Source of the DNA: Maricurvus nonylphenolicus
Lineage (GTDB): Bacteria; Pseudomonadota; Gammaproteobacteria; Pseudomonadales; Cellvibrionaceae
NCBI RefSeq assembly: GCF_042854845.1
Contig: NZ_AP031498.1
Span: 2,232,001 to 2,296,000 of the forward strand
Length of the DNA: 64,000 nucleotides
Direction: 5' to 3'
Below, one piece after another: positions 49,698-58,973 of the stretch. The notes below the pieces were generated by a model. The model did no database searches. It saw nothing but the letters and a program-made list of their open reading frames with translations, and was not told where the DNA came from. Both the position numbers and the translations under genes were made by a program. The stretch's first letter is position 1, and each line of letters begins with the position of its first letter.

Positions 49698-51416
49698 TTA
49701 ATAGGGCGCAGGTAACACCCGGCCTTCGTGAATAGTGCCCCAAATTCCAATATCTTTAATAGTCATCGGATCAACGGTGAGGGGGTTATCATCCAACACG
49801 GTGATATTGGCAAATTTCCCCACTTCCAGTGAGCCGAAGTCCTGTTCCAATTGCATGGAATAAGCGGCTTCGATGGTCACGGCTCGCAGCGCCTGTACAG
49901 GCGTGATACGTTGCTCAGGACCAGCAATATTGTTATTTAAGGTACTGCGATTTACCGCACTCCATACCAGAAACAGTGGTTTGCCCGGGGCCATGGGCAT
50001 ATCGGCGTGTAGTGAAAAGGACACACCAGCTCTTGCCAAATCGCCCAGGCGTACCATCTCCTGTGCGCGCTCCGGGCCAATGCCCACTTCGCTGTAGGTG
50101 TCAGCCAAGGCAACCGTATAGTAGGGGTTGGCACTGACAATAATGCCCAGTTCCTTGATTCGCTGAACCTGTTCTTTGGTGGAAAAACCAAAGTGAACAA
50201 TCACGGTACGATGGTCTTCACGGGGATTACGTTTCAGGTTGGCTTCGACAATATCGAGTACCAAATCTAAACCTGCATCGCCATTTTGGTGGACATGAAT
50301 TTGGTAGCCATCATCCCAATAGGCCGCGAAAGCTTTTTCCAGCAAGTCCGGATTCATAATCCATTCGCCGTGATGTCCATCCAGATAGCCGTCTTTCATT
50401 TGCATCAGTTGGCTAAAGATGGCGCCATCGGCAAAGAGTTTGATCTTTTTGGGGTAAAAGCGACTCATACCATCTCCCCACTCCAATACCTTTTCCGTTT
50501 CACCAAGCATATCGCCATCGATATGTTCGTAGGCCATGGATTTACCGTCGGGAATATAGTCCATATGGTAGGGATTATCGTCGGAGGCAAAAACAAAGTT
50601 GTGCATTTTTTGTAGATAGGCGTGGGTTAAGCCACCGGGTTCGACGACATGAGTGCTGCCAGCTGCATGCCAGTAATCGCGAACATCCTTAAGCGAGGCA
50701 ATATAGCGAAAGGGGGAGGCCATATCTTTAAACAATACAGGCAGTAACATCATGGCCCCTTGCTCCCAAAAATGGCCGCGCGCATAGTCGGTTTGTGCTT
50801 TGGCTGAATCGCTAAAGCCGTCAACCATGGTTTGATTGATGTCGAGAAATTCCAGCGCTTTACTGTTAAAAATAAATTCGTGTCCAGAGCGTTGCCAAAC
50901 CATCATAGGGACAGTGGCGCTAATACGATCCAGGTCAGCGCGAGACAGTTCTCCGTGCCACAGACGGTGGTAACCCCAAGAGTAAAACATCTCATCGTCT
51001 TCACCGTGTTTGGCTACCAGGGCTTTGAGTTTTTGCTGGTAGTCATCGGCATCAATGGCACGAGGATAAAAACGATCACCGATCTCCCAGTCCTCGATAG
51101 CGATAATATGGGTAGCCATGGTTAATGCGGCCAGCGCAGGGTGTTCGTGTTGGTTGATCAGCCCGGGAATCAGCACCTTATTGGCGAATTGATCATCCTG
51201 AACAAATGGCTTATCGCCCAGGTTGGCTTTCACGGAATCCAGATCGCCGATGGCAATAATGCGATCGTTTTGAATGGCAATGGCTTGTACTTCACGGCTG
51301 TCCTGATCGAGGGTGACAATAGTTTTTGCCGTATAAACGGTAATTTGATCTCTGTTATCGAGGCTACAGCCTAGTAGTCCAAGCAGGCAGACAGTAATAA
51401 TTATTTTAAAACGCAT
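49698..51416 (-). CDS. Amidohydrolase family 3 lipoprotein (YtcJ-like)
   Basis: About 572 residues from the ATG at 51416, which is preceded by AGAGGAGAGAAACT. The N-terminus is a lipoprotein signal with lipobox LLGC, so it is lipid-anchored. Motifs are KVLIPGLINQHEHPALAAL (metal His pair), KIKLFADGAIFSQLMQMKDG, IHVHQNGDAGLDLVLDIVE, VIVHFGFSTKEQVQRIK and FSLHADMPM, the conserved metal ligands of the YtcJ-type amidohydrolases. The natural substrate of this class is rarely known. It has no clear operon partner; LysR lies upstream on the same strand. Confidence 0.9.
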   Translation of the reverse strand: MRFKIIITVCLLGLLGCSLDNRDQITVYTAKTIVTLDQDSREVQAIAIQNDRIIAIGDLDSVKANLGDKPFVQDDQFANKVLIPGLINQHEHPALAALTMATHIIAIEDWEIGDRFYPRAIDADDYQQKLKALVAKHGEDDEMFYSWGYHRLWHGELSRADLDRISATVPMMVWQRSGHEFIFNSKALEFLDINQTMVDGFSDSAKAQTDYARGHFWEQGAMMLLPVLFKDMASPFRYIASLKDVRDYWHAAGSTHVVEPGGLTHAYLQKMHNFVFASDDNPYHMDYIPDGKSMAYEHIDGDMLGETEKVLEWGDGMSRFYPKKIKLFADGAIFSQLMQMKDGYLDGHHGEWIMNPDLLEKAFAAYWDDGYQIHVHQNGDAGLDLVLDIVEANLKRNPREDHRTVIVHFGFSTKEQVQRIKELGIIVSANPYYTVALADTYSEVGIGPERAQEMVRLGDLARAGVSFSLHADMPMAPGKPLFLVWSAVNRSTLNNNIAGPEQRITPVQALRAVTIEAAYSMQLEQDFGSLEVGKFANITVLDDNPLTVDPMTIKDIGIWGTIHEGRVLPAPY

Positions 51417-51503
51417 AGTTTCTCTCCTCTCAGGTCTAATACTAGACAACCCGGAAGGGAGAGAATCGATAATTTACGACAAACTGCCTATGGCTGCGGC
51501 ATT

Positions 51504-52418
51504 CTAGTCCAGGTTGTCTTCCAGGATACTGATAAAGGCTTGCGCTGCTGGGGATCTAGGTCGGCCTTTTAATTCAATAACCCCCATGTCGATGTTCAGC
51601 GCCGGGAGTTGAATATCGAGCTGATGCAGCTCGCCTTGTGCTATCTCATCGGTAAAGTGATATTCCGTCGCAATCATCCAGGACTCGCTACGTAAAACGA
51701 TATGTTTTAACGCGGTATAGTCATTACACATAACCGATGGGATGGGTTGATTGTTGGTGTTGAGACTCATCAGTGTCTCAAACAGCGGATTGGACGGCGT
51801 TAGTACCGTAGGGGCTACCAGCGGGTAATTTGCCAGGTCCGGGAGTTCGATGGTTTTCTTGGCGGCCAGGGGATGATCAGTTTTGACCAATAGCGAGAGT
51901 TTTACAGTCTTTAAGGGCTGGGTACTGATACCTTCAATATCCCGGTAGCTACCTAAACCGGCAATCAGCATATCCACTTCACGCTGCTTAAGGCGATAGA
52001 TTAGCTCATCGGGCATGCCTTCACTGATATTGGTAGCAATACTCGGGTGTTGCTCAATAAAGTCTGGCAGGGCTTCCCTCACCACAACCTCCTTAATTGC
52101 ACGGCCTACCGCCAGGTGTAATTCGCCGCCCTCGAGATTGCGGTAGATACCGGCGGCCCGTTGCAGGTCATCAATATCCAGCAAAATCCGCTGGCAATTC
52201 TCAGCAATTTGCAGGCAGAAGGCAGTGGGAGTCATGCCGGTTTTGGCCCGTTCAAACAGCTGAATATCCAGCGAGGACTCCAGGGTATGCAGGCTACGGG
52301 TAAGGGCTGGCTGGGTGATATGCAGGGCCTCGGCAGCGCCGTGAATGGTGCCGTGCTGGATAATGGCATTAAGGTGGCGCAGGTGTTTAACGCTGATCAT
52401 AGAGGGGCTTTCAGGCAT
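51504..52418 (-). CDS. LysR-family transcriptional regulator
   Basis: A 304-residue LysR protein. The helix-turn-helix is IIQHGTIHGAAEALHITQPA then LTRSLHTLESSLDIQLFERA. The effector domain follows with VGRAIKEVVVREALPDFIEQ and MLIAGLGSYRDIEGIS. A second possible start is the ATG at 52400. It is divergent from the second TonB receptor, so it may regulate the receptor; the AT-rich 52419-52586 gap would contain the sites. Confidence 0.92.
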   Translation of the reverse strand: MPESPSMISVKHLRHLNAIIQHGTIHGAAEALHITQPALTRSLHTLESSLDIQLFERAKTGMTPTAFCLQIAENCQRILLDIDDLQRAAGIYRNLEGGELHLAVGRAIKEVVVREALPDFIEQHPSIATNISEGMPDELIYRLKQREVDMLIAGLGSYRDIEGISTQPLKTVKLSLLVKTDHPLAAKKTIELPDLANYPLVAPTVLTPSNPLFETLMSLNTNNQPIPSVMCNDYTALKHIVLRSESWMIATEYHFTDEIAQGELHQLDIQLPALNIDMGVIELKGRPRSPAAQAFISILEDNLD

Positions 52419-52586
52419 GGCTAGGCCTAATTTGATGAATTGGTGATAAATTTAAATTATCTATAACTGTATATTACTCATTATTAATCATCAAATGCAC
52501 TGGGTAACATCTCCTGGACTCAATTATGAGCCCATAACAATAACGATGTGTCTTTTGAGTAAGACGTGTCTTTGAGGAGAGTGTAT

Positions 52587-54863
52587 ATGCAGCTTACAGC
52601 TATCAGACCTTTGGCGTTCGCCGTATCCCTGGCGGCAGCGGGTCAGGCAGGCGCCGATGCTTTTGCTATCGAAGAGATTGTGGTGACGGCAACCAAACGT
52701 GCCGAAAGTATTCAGGATGTGCCTATTTCCGTGTCGGCCTTTAGTGGTGACTTTATGGAGAAATCAGGCGTTGAGGATCTGCAAGGGCTGGGCAATATTG
52801 CCCCTAATCTTTCGGTAACCAAATCCACCATGGCGGTAAACCAGCGCATTATGATTCGTGGTGTAGGTACTGTAGGTAACAACGCCATGGATCCCAGCGT
52901 TGCAGTGTATGTGGACGGGGCTTATATCCCGCGTCCAGGCGCGATTATGGGCAACCTGAAAGATATTGAAGTGGCTGAAGTGTTGCGTGGTCCTCAGGGC
53001 ACGTTGTTTGGTCGTAATGCTGCAATGGGCGCATTGAATATTCGCACTAACAAGCCAGAGATGGATACCCTAAGCCTGAAAATAGACGCAGGTATGGATG
53101 ACTATGACGGCTACGATACAACCATTATTGCCAATGCCGGTATTAATGAATCTCTAGCGGCCAGAGTGGTAGCCAATTACACCGATAAAGGTGGCTATGG
53201 CGAAAATCTCTATGATGGGGATAAGGATGTGGGCGGTAATTCGGCCGAGAGCATCAAACCTTCCTTCCTGTATGAGCCAACCGAAGACTTAAGTATTTTA
53301 CTGCGCCTGGATTACCAAGAGCTGCAAGGTGAGGGCGCAATAAACGAAGTACTGCCGGAAAGTGCAACGACGGCCAATTTGGCAACGCTGAACTTTTTAG
53401 GCATCGCCCCGGATGTGTCCGGCCTTGATCACACGATTAACCAGGCTCATAACGACAGCATGACGGATCGCCAGTGGGGGGCAACTTTGGATGTAACTTG
53501 GGATGATGTTTTAGACGGTCACACGCTACGTTCCATCACCTCCTACCGCGATTGGCAGAATGACACCATTGAGTATTCTCTATTCCGTTTGCCGATGGAT
53601 GATATGACCCGTGATACCCACTTCGCCAGTGATTCTGTATCACAGGAAATTCAGCTGATTTCTCCTACCGGGGATGTATTCGATTATGTGGCAGGTTTGT
53701 ATTACTTCCAGGAAGATTATGAAATTGATCAAACGGTTCATTTGGGGGCAGATTTCTGTCCGTTAACCGGTGCCTCTGCCGCGGTGTGTGCTGCCGGTGA
53801 TCAATATAATGCTAACCCGGCATTGTTTAACCAGGATGCGGAATCCCTGGCAGTATTTTTCCAGGGCACTTTCCACATTACCGACCGTTTTGATGTGATT
53901 ACCGGTTTACGTTATACCGATGATAAAAAAGACGGCTCCTTACTGGTAACACCGAATAACCTCGTGACCGGCGGCTTAATAGGTTCGGCGGAAGACAAAC
54001 AACTCAAGTTTGATGACAGCCAGGTTAACTGGATGCTGAACGCCCGTTACTTCTTTACCCCGGATATTATGGGTTTCGCTACGGCTTCGACCGGATACAA
54101 ATCCGGTGGATTAAATTCCCTGATGACCGGTGGGGGTGGCTTAACCGAATCGCAGCGGGTATTTGATTCGGAAGAAGTGACCAACTATGAGCTGGGTTTA
54201 AAAACTACCTTGCTGGATGGCAGCTTGGTGGCCAACGTGACAGCCTTTCGAACTGATATTGAAAACTTCCAGGATCGTTCTTTCCAGGATTTAACCTTTG
54301 TGATTGCTAATGCCGGTGAGTTACGCCAACAGGGCATTGAGCTGGATGTGCAGTACAGCCCCATGCAGGAACTGTTTGTATCTCTGGGTTACGCCTATCT
54401 GGATTCTGAGTTCCTGTCTTTCGACAATGGCTCGCCATTACCGGGTGTTGCAGGTACTCAGGATTTATCGGGTACCGCTAACCGTTACTCACCTGAGCAT
54501 CAGATCAATCTTACCTCGCAGTGGACCCAAGCCTTGGGTGATACGGGCATGGAGTGGTTTCTTCGCGGCGAAGTGATGTGGACGGATGATGCTGATGTGG
54601 GGGCAACCACCAACAATAACCCGCAAACCATTCAGGATGCCTATTCACTGGTGAACCTGCGCGCCGGGTTGGAATCTGAAGATGGTGTTTGGTCAGTCAG
54701 CGCTTATGTTGAGAACCTGGCTGATGAAGAGTACTGCGTTGGTATGTACGATCAACCCAATGGGGGTGCATTTGGTACCCAGATTAATGGCACAACGTTG
54801 ATTCGTTGTGTTCAGGGCGATCCACGCACTATCGGTATCCGTGGCAGCTACAGCTTTGACTGA
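52587..54863 (+). CDS. TonB-dependent outer-membrane receptor
   Basis: About 758 residues from the ATG at 52587, which follows TTTGAGGAGAGTGTAT; an upstream GTG at 52566 is less likely. A signal peptide (ending AAAGQAGA) is followed by the TonB box IEEIVVTATKRAESIQDVPI. The plug has RIMIRGVGTVGNNAMDPSVA and EVAEVLRGPQGTLFGRNAAM. The barrel ends GIRGSYSFD, with Phe next to last rather than last. The substrate is probably an oligosaccharide or plant-type compound, given the hydrolases on both sides. A strong terminator follows. Confidence 0.93.
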   Translation: MQLTAIRPLAFAVSLAAAGQAGADAFAIEEIVVTATKRAESIQDVPISVSAFSGDFMEKSGVEDLQGLGNIAPNLSVTKSTMAVNQRIMIRGVGTVGNNAMDPSVAVYVDGAYIPRPGAIMGNLKDIEVAEVLRGPQGTLFGRNAAMGALNIRTNKPEMDTLSLKIDAGMDDYDGYDTTIIANAGINESLAARVVANYTDKGGYGENLYDGDKDVGGNSAESIKPSFLYEPTEDLSILLRLDYQELQGEGAINEVLPESATTANLATLNFLGIAPDVSGLDHTINQAHNDSMTDRQWGATLDVTWDDVLDGHTLRSITSYRDWQNDTIEYSLFRLPMDDMTRDTHFASDSVSQEIQLISPTGDVFDYVAGLYYFQEDYEIDQTVHLGADFCPLTGASAAVCAAGDQYNANPALFNQDAESLAVFFQGTFHITDRFDVITGLRYTDDKKDGSLLVTPNNLVTGGLIGSAEDKQLKFDDSQVNWMLNARYFFTPDIMGFATASTGYKSGGLNSLMTGGGGLTESQRVFDSEEVTNYELGLKTTLLDGSLVANVTAFRTDIENFQDRSFQDLTFVIANAGELRQQGIELDVQYSPMQELFVSLGYAYLDSEFLSFDNGSPLPGVAGTQDLSGTANRYSPEHQINLTSQWTQALGDTGMEWFLRGEVMWTDDADVGATTNNNPQTIQDAYSLVNLRAGLESEDGVWSVSAYVENLADEEYCVGMYDQPNGGAFGTQINGTTLIRCVQGDPRTIGIRGSYSFD

Positions 54864-54907
54864 TTGTGTTGACTCTCCGAGCTTATTCTTTCTCAAGCTC
54901 TCTTGTT

Positions 54908-54933
54908 GGCCCGGCGTAAGCCGGGCCCTTTTT
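54908..54933 (+). terminator. Rho-independent terminator after the TonB-receptor gene
   Basis: GGCCCGGC (54908-54915), loop GTAA, GCCGGGCC (54920-54927), then C and five T. The 8-bp GC stem plus T run lies 45 bases after the receptor stop. Confidence 0.92.
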
Positions 54934-54970
54934 GTATTACACTAATGGGTACTAAGAAGGAGGATTGTTG

Positions 54971-56053
54971 GTGCCTTTTCCTCGGTTATTACAACGCATT
55001 AGCGTGGTTGTATTATCTTTCGGCTTGATACCTATGGTGTCTGCTACTAGTCCAGATGTCGCAGCTGGGAAAAACATCCAGGTGCAGCGCTTACTCGATG
55101 CGCCAATCATTTATCCGGCATTATCCAAAAGCCTTGGCCACAATATTCAGGGGCCGTCATTAATTCGGGTGCCGGAGTGGGTGAGAGACCCTTTGGGGAA
55201 ATACTATCTCTACTTTGCCGATCACAAAGGGGCCTATATTCGATTGGCCTATGCCGATCAGTTAACCGGCCCTTGGCAGATTTATGAGCCCGGGACGCTG
55301 CACATAAAGCAAACAGATTTTCCGCAACGAGAGTTATCTGTATCTGCAATGCAGCGACTGCAAGTGAAACTTAAAATGCAGCTGATGGGTATCAATAGTG
55401 ATGACTTTCCCCATGATATTGTTAAGGACCTAACCGTTCCGCATATTGCTTCACCTGATGTACACGTCGATAACGATAACCAACGTATCCTTATGTATTT
55501 TCATGGCTTGAAAGCCTTTGCCCAACAGGTAACTCGGGTTGCGATATCACAGGATGGCTTAAGCTTTTCCCCGCAGACGGAAGATCTGGGTAATACCTAT
55601 TTGCGCGCTTTTGAATATGAAGGTTATACCTACGCCTTGACGATGCCGGGGCAGTTCTATCGATCCCGTGATGGCTTCAGCCAGTTTGAAAAAGGCCCGT
55701 TATTGTTCAATAAAGATATGCGTCATGCTGGATTGTTAAAGCGAGGCAAAACGCTTTATGTATTCTGGACACAAGTTGGACATGCACCTGAGCGAATACT
55801 GTTAAGTAAAATTGATATCAGTAAACCCTGGCAACAATGGACAGCTACACAACCGCAGGAGCTGTTAAGGCCAGAGCGTAGCTGGGAGGGGGCAGATAAA
55901 CCGCTGGAGCCTTCCCTGCGTAGTGTGGCTTATGGTGAGGTGAATCAATTGCGCGACCCTTATATATTTGAAGACGAGGGTAAACTCTATTTACTGTATG
56001 TAGTGGCCGGTGAGAGAGGTATAGCCATTGCTAAACTGGAGGGAATCGACTAG
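54971..56053 (+). CDS. Exported beta-propeller protein, GH43/GH32-like
   Basis: About 360 residues. AAGAAGGAGGA lies 7 bases before the GTG at 54971; TTG codons at 54965 and 54968 are too close to it. A signal peptide (VVLSFGLIPMVSA) is followed by GPSLIRVPEWVRDPLGKYYL, FADHKGAYIRLAYAD and LTGPWQIYEPGTL, the pattern of five-bladed-propeller glycosidases. RDPYIFEDEGKLYLLYVVAG recurs at the end. The specific acidic catalytic triad was not assigned, so activity is uncertain. It is probably co-transcribed with the next gene, 9 bases on. Confidence 0.7.
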   Translation: MPFPRLLQRISVVVLSFGLIPMVSATSPDVAAGKNIQVQRLLDAPIIYPALSKSLGHNIQGPSLIRVPEWVRDPLGKYYLYFADHKGAYIRLAYADQLTGPWQIYEPGTLHIKQTDFPQRELSVSAMQRLQVKLKMQLMGINSDDFPHDIVKDLTVPHIASPDVHVDNDNQRILMYFHGLKAFAQQVTRVAISQDGLSFSPQTEDLGNTYLRAFEYEGYTYALTMPGQFYRSRDGFSQFEKGPLLFNKDMRHAGLLKRGKTLYVFWTQVGHAPERILLSKIDISKPWQQWTATQPQELLRPERSWEGADKPLEPSLRSVAYGEVNQLRDPYIFEDEGKLYLLYVVAGERGIAIAKLEGID

Positions 56054-56062
56054 TTTGAGGGA

Positions 56063-56848
56063 ATGGATCTTCCCTTTCTTTCTCGCCATTTTTACAGGGC
56101 TTCTTTTTACAGAAGCATGATGGCGCTTGCCCTTACTCCATGGCTATTGTTATTCAGTATGTGCCTGGCGGCTTCCCCTGAATTAAACGAAACTATGGGT
56201 GGTCGCCCCATCATTGTTTTTGGTTGTTCTGTTTCTGCGAATAATCAATATTATGAGCAGGCAGAAAGCTTCTATCGCAAGGTGTTTACAAAGCTGGGCT
56301 ACCGTTTTTCTATGTTATCTCTACCGCGTACGAGGGAATTAGCCGAGCTTAAAAAGGGCCAATTAGAGGGGTCTTGCGGCAGACGTTTTAGTCCACCTTA
56401 TGCCGTCTTCCCTGAATTGGTTCGAGTCCCCGTGGCCATTGGTACTTTGTCACAGGTATTGCTCTCTCGTGATGCTACGCCGGGGATTCCTTCACTCTCC
56501 GATTTGCCAGACGGCAAGAGAATTGCCTATGTGCGTGGCGGTATTACTGCCACGGAGTTTGTTAATCAATACCCTAACCTTGACCCCATCGCTGTAGTTG
56601 ATGCAGAGGTTGGTATAAAGATGTTAGCTGCGGGTAGGGTGGACTATTTTTTGGGAATCAGTATTACAACTCGGGATGTGTTAACACGCCTGCATTTTGA
56701 TCAGAAAATATATCAACATGTGCAGATGAACAAACTCGAGATTTATCCTTATCTCGCACCTAAAGCACGGTACCTGGTTGAGCCATTAGAAAACGCAATT
56801 AAACAACAGCTGTTAGAGCAGCAAAAAGACTATCTATTTGAGTTTTAG
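56063..56848 (+). CDS. Solitary periplasmic binding-protein-like (SBP_bac_3) protein
   Basis: A 261-residue exported protein. A long N-region precedes the hydrophobic signal MMALALTPWLLLFSMCLAA, so a later ATG at 56117 or 56120 could be the real start. The mature part has FGCSVSANNQYYEQAESFYR, SLPRTRELAELKKGQLEGSC, SDLPDGKRIAYVRGG and DAEVGIKMLAAGRVDYFLG, typical of family 3 solute-binding folds. As with the gene at 39422, no permease accompanies it. It is placed with a glycosidase-like gene, so a sensory or enzyme-accessory role is possible. Confidence 0.72.
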   Translation: MDLPFLSRHFYRASFYRSMMALALTPWLLLFSMCLAASPELNETMGGRPIIVFGCSVSANNQYYEQAESFYRKVFTKLGYRFSMLSLPRTRELAELKKGQLEGSCGRRFSPPYAVFPELVRVPVAIGTLSQVLLSRDATPGIPSLSDLPDGKRIAYVRGGITATEFVNQYPNLDPIAVVDAEVGIKMLAAGRVDYFLGISITTRDVLTRLHFDQKIYQHVQMNKLEIYPYLAPKARYLVEPLENAIKQQLLEQQKDYLFEF

Positions 56849-56893
56849 TTTGGCGTACCAGAGAGGCCTCGCAGAATGCGAGGCTTTATCCAG

Positions 56894-58768
56894 TTAGTTC
56901 ACTGTACAGGGGAAGTTGTAAAGTCCTGGTATAGCCGGTGTTTGATCTTCCACCAAGTCATTGGCGACGCCGGTATAGAGATAATTCTCAAGCCAATCAG
57001 ATAAACTGACGCCTTTCGATGTGGCTGATGGCTGTACCACATGGCCCTCACTAACACGCAAGAAAAAAGCAAGATGTGGAATATCTTTCATACGACAGTA
57101 GGTTTCCCGCAAAATATTGGTCCAGGCTGCTTGATTGGCAAAGCCTCTCGATTGCACACCGTCCCATTGATCACTAATCCACATAAAGGTTTGACGTGGG
57201 TCACTACCTAGACGTTCGGCGTGAGCAGTATCCATGACTTCTCCCAGCGTACAATTATCTGCCTGACAGTAACTGGGCCATGTTTGTTTAACTTGCCAGG
57301 ATTCCATCAGTGACAGCTTGGTACTGATATCTGTCAGTGGATTATCCAGGGTTAAACCGGTGTTTTTGGCAACCGAGGTTTTAGACCAGTTGAGTTCGTC
57401 CAGCACATAGTGGTAATGGTTGGATGCGCCGACGCCGCCAGCAGAGGTACCGTGGAATAACACCAGAAAGTCATTGGGTAAATAGGCTTTACCTTCCGCA
57501 TTCATGGCAGACCAAATGACATCACGGGCATAATCCAGGGCGACTCTGACGTTGCGAGCACCGCTACGGAAAACACTGCCTTCGCTAAACACCTGCTCTG
57601 CACCATTACCCAGATGACCGTCCTGGGTACAGTAGGGCAGGCTGATTTTACTGCCTGTACGGAAGGGATTACTTTGCTTAGGCGTATGGAAGGCAACGCT
57701 GTCCGGGTTGCTACCCAGTGCATCGAGGCGATTATTTTTTAGTTTGGGACTATCGCTGGCAAGCAAGCTGTTGCATTCGTCGTTGGTTACACAACCTCCA
57801 CCTCCCTGCGTATAGAGATAAACACGGTTCAATGGCTCTCCCGCAGGGGCTAGCTGTAGCCAGAATCGGTAGTTACTGCCATCACCACAGCGTGCACCAA
57901 ATTCAGATGCATCCAGCTCGATTTCAACAAACTCACCACGCTGGGGTATGTGTTCTCGTGTATTGGAAGGGTTACCGTTCTGTGTTTCTACATTAAATAC
58001 TTGCGTTGTTGAATCACCGTTTACCTGAAACACTTGCGTGGCAGACACTGAATCCCTGGGGCCACAGGCAAGAGTAAGCTGGTTTTGATTCGGATAAGCC
58101 TGGGCTGTATGGCAATCGGCTGATTTAGCCGTTCTTTGCAAAAATACCTGATTGGGCAGGCCGATGATATCTTCCAGCATGCTACTGGGGCAGGCGGTGG
58201 AGAGTTGGTTATTGACATTGGCAGTCAGGTTATTAATGTCGAAATCAATCGATGAGCAGTCACTATTACTCAAGCATTGATGATGAGCTGCACTAACCGC
58301 GTTTACGTAATCCTGCGCCAATAAGTTTGCACTTTGCAAACAATCAGATTCGTTGTCCGATGTCACATTGTTCAGTGCCTTGGCCTGTGGGCCTCCCAAT
58401 GTACGAGCAGCGAGTGTTTGTGCGGTAGTGCGGCACTGGGACTGCAGCTGACTCACTGCCTTGCTACGACTCAGCTGGCTGTTGCTACTTGAACCAAACA
58501 TATCGGTTTGACTTGCGCAGGCAGAAAAGACATTTGCCTGCAGGCTATCGAGAGCCTGTGATATGGCGCTATTATCAGTTGAACAGTTTGTGTTACCTGA
58601 ACTGTAACAGCTCGTTAAAGCTTCCGTGGCCGTAGTAGCGCAGTTGGTAAGGGATTGCACCATGGTATCCACGCAGAGTGGATCCGCAGTGGCGCTAGCG
58701 TTGGCAATTTTGGATTGCGATAAGAGGGGCAGCAGCAATAGCAACGCTGCTTTGGAGGCTGGCTTCAT
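56894..58768 (-). CDS. Exported pectinacetylesterase/Notum-like esterase with Cys-rich N-terminal domain
   Basis: A 624-residue protein with a signal peptide (residues 1-25, LLLLPLLSQSKIANA). Residues about 30-220 form a Ser/Thr/Asn- and Cys-rich helical region with roughly evenly spaced cysteines that I do not recognise. The rest is a PAE-family hydrolase: RVYLYTQGGGGCVTNDECNS (oxyanion region), LVLFHGTSAGGVGASNHYHY with the nucleophile Ser in G-x-S-A-G, and SEGHVVQPSATS with the likely His. It should remove acetyl groups from a pectin-like or other polysaccharide. It is a single gene, convergent with the binding-protein-like gene. Confidence 0.85.
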   Translation of the reverse strand: MKPASKAALLLLLPLLSQSKIANASATADPLCVDTMVQSLTNCATTATEALTSCYSSGNTNCSTDNSAISQALDSLQANVFSACASQTDMFGSSSNSQLSRSKAVSQLQSQCRTTAQTLAARTLGGPQAKALNNVTSDNESDCLQSANLLAQDYVNAVSAAHHQCLSNSDCSSIDFDINNLTANVNNQLSTACPSSMLEDIIGLPNQVFLQRTAKSADCHTAQAYPNQNQLTLACGPRDSVSATQVFQVNGDSTTQVFNVETQNGNPSNTREHIPQRGEFVEIELDASEFGARCGDGSNYRFWLQLAPAGEPLNRVYLYTQGGGGCVTNDECNSLLASDSPKLKNNRLDALGSNPDSVAFHTPKQSNPFRTGSKISLPYCTQDGHLGNGAEQVFSEGSVFRSGARNVRVALDYARDVIWSAMNAEGKAYLPNDFLVLFHGTSAGGVGASNHYHYVLDELNWSKTSVAKNTGLTLDNPLTDISTKLSLMESWQVKQTWPSYCQADNCTLGEVMDTAHAERLGSDPRQTFMWISDQWDGVQSRGFANQAAWTNILRETYCRMKDIPHLAFFLRVSEGHVVQPSATSKGVSLSDWLENYLYTGVANDLVEDQTPAIPGLYNFPCTVN

Positions 58769-58927
58769 AGAGTCACCTGTATCGTTATTATTAATATAAT
58801 GCCGCTAAGCCGATGACCTCTATAATTGGGGCAGATTAGCGGAGGTTCAGTCTAGGTGGGGTGGGGGATAATGGATATTGAGTAATTGTTATACGGAGAT
58901 AACAAAAAATTATTGTTAGAGACGTAA

Positions 58928-58952
58928 GGCGCAGAGGCTGGTGATCTGCGCC
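58928..58952 (-). terminator. Terminator-like hairpin downstream of the chemoreceptor gene
   Basis: GGCGCAGA (58928-58935), 9-base loop, TCTGCGCC (58945-58952), an 8-bp stem 21 bases past the chemoreceptor stop. Only a weak T-containing tail follows on the minus strand. Confidence 0.5.
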
Positions 58953-58973
58953 TTTAAAGATACGTGAGGCTAA

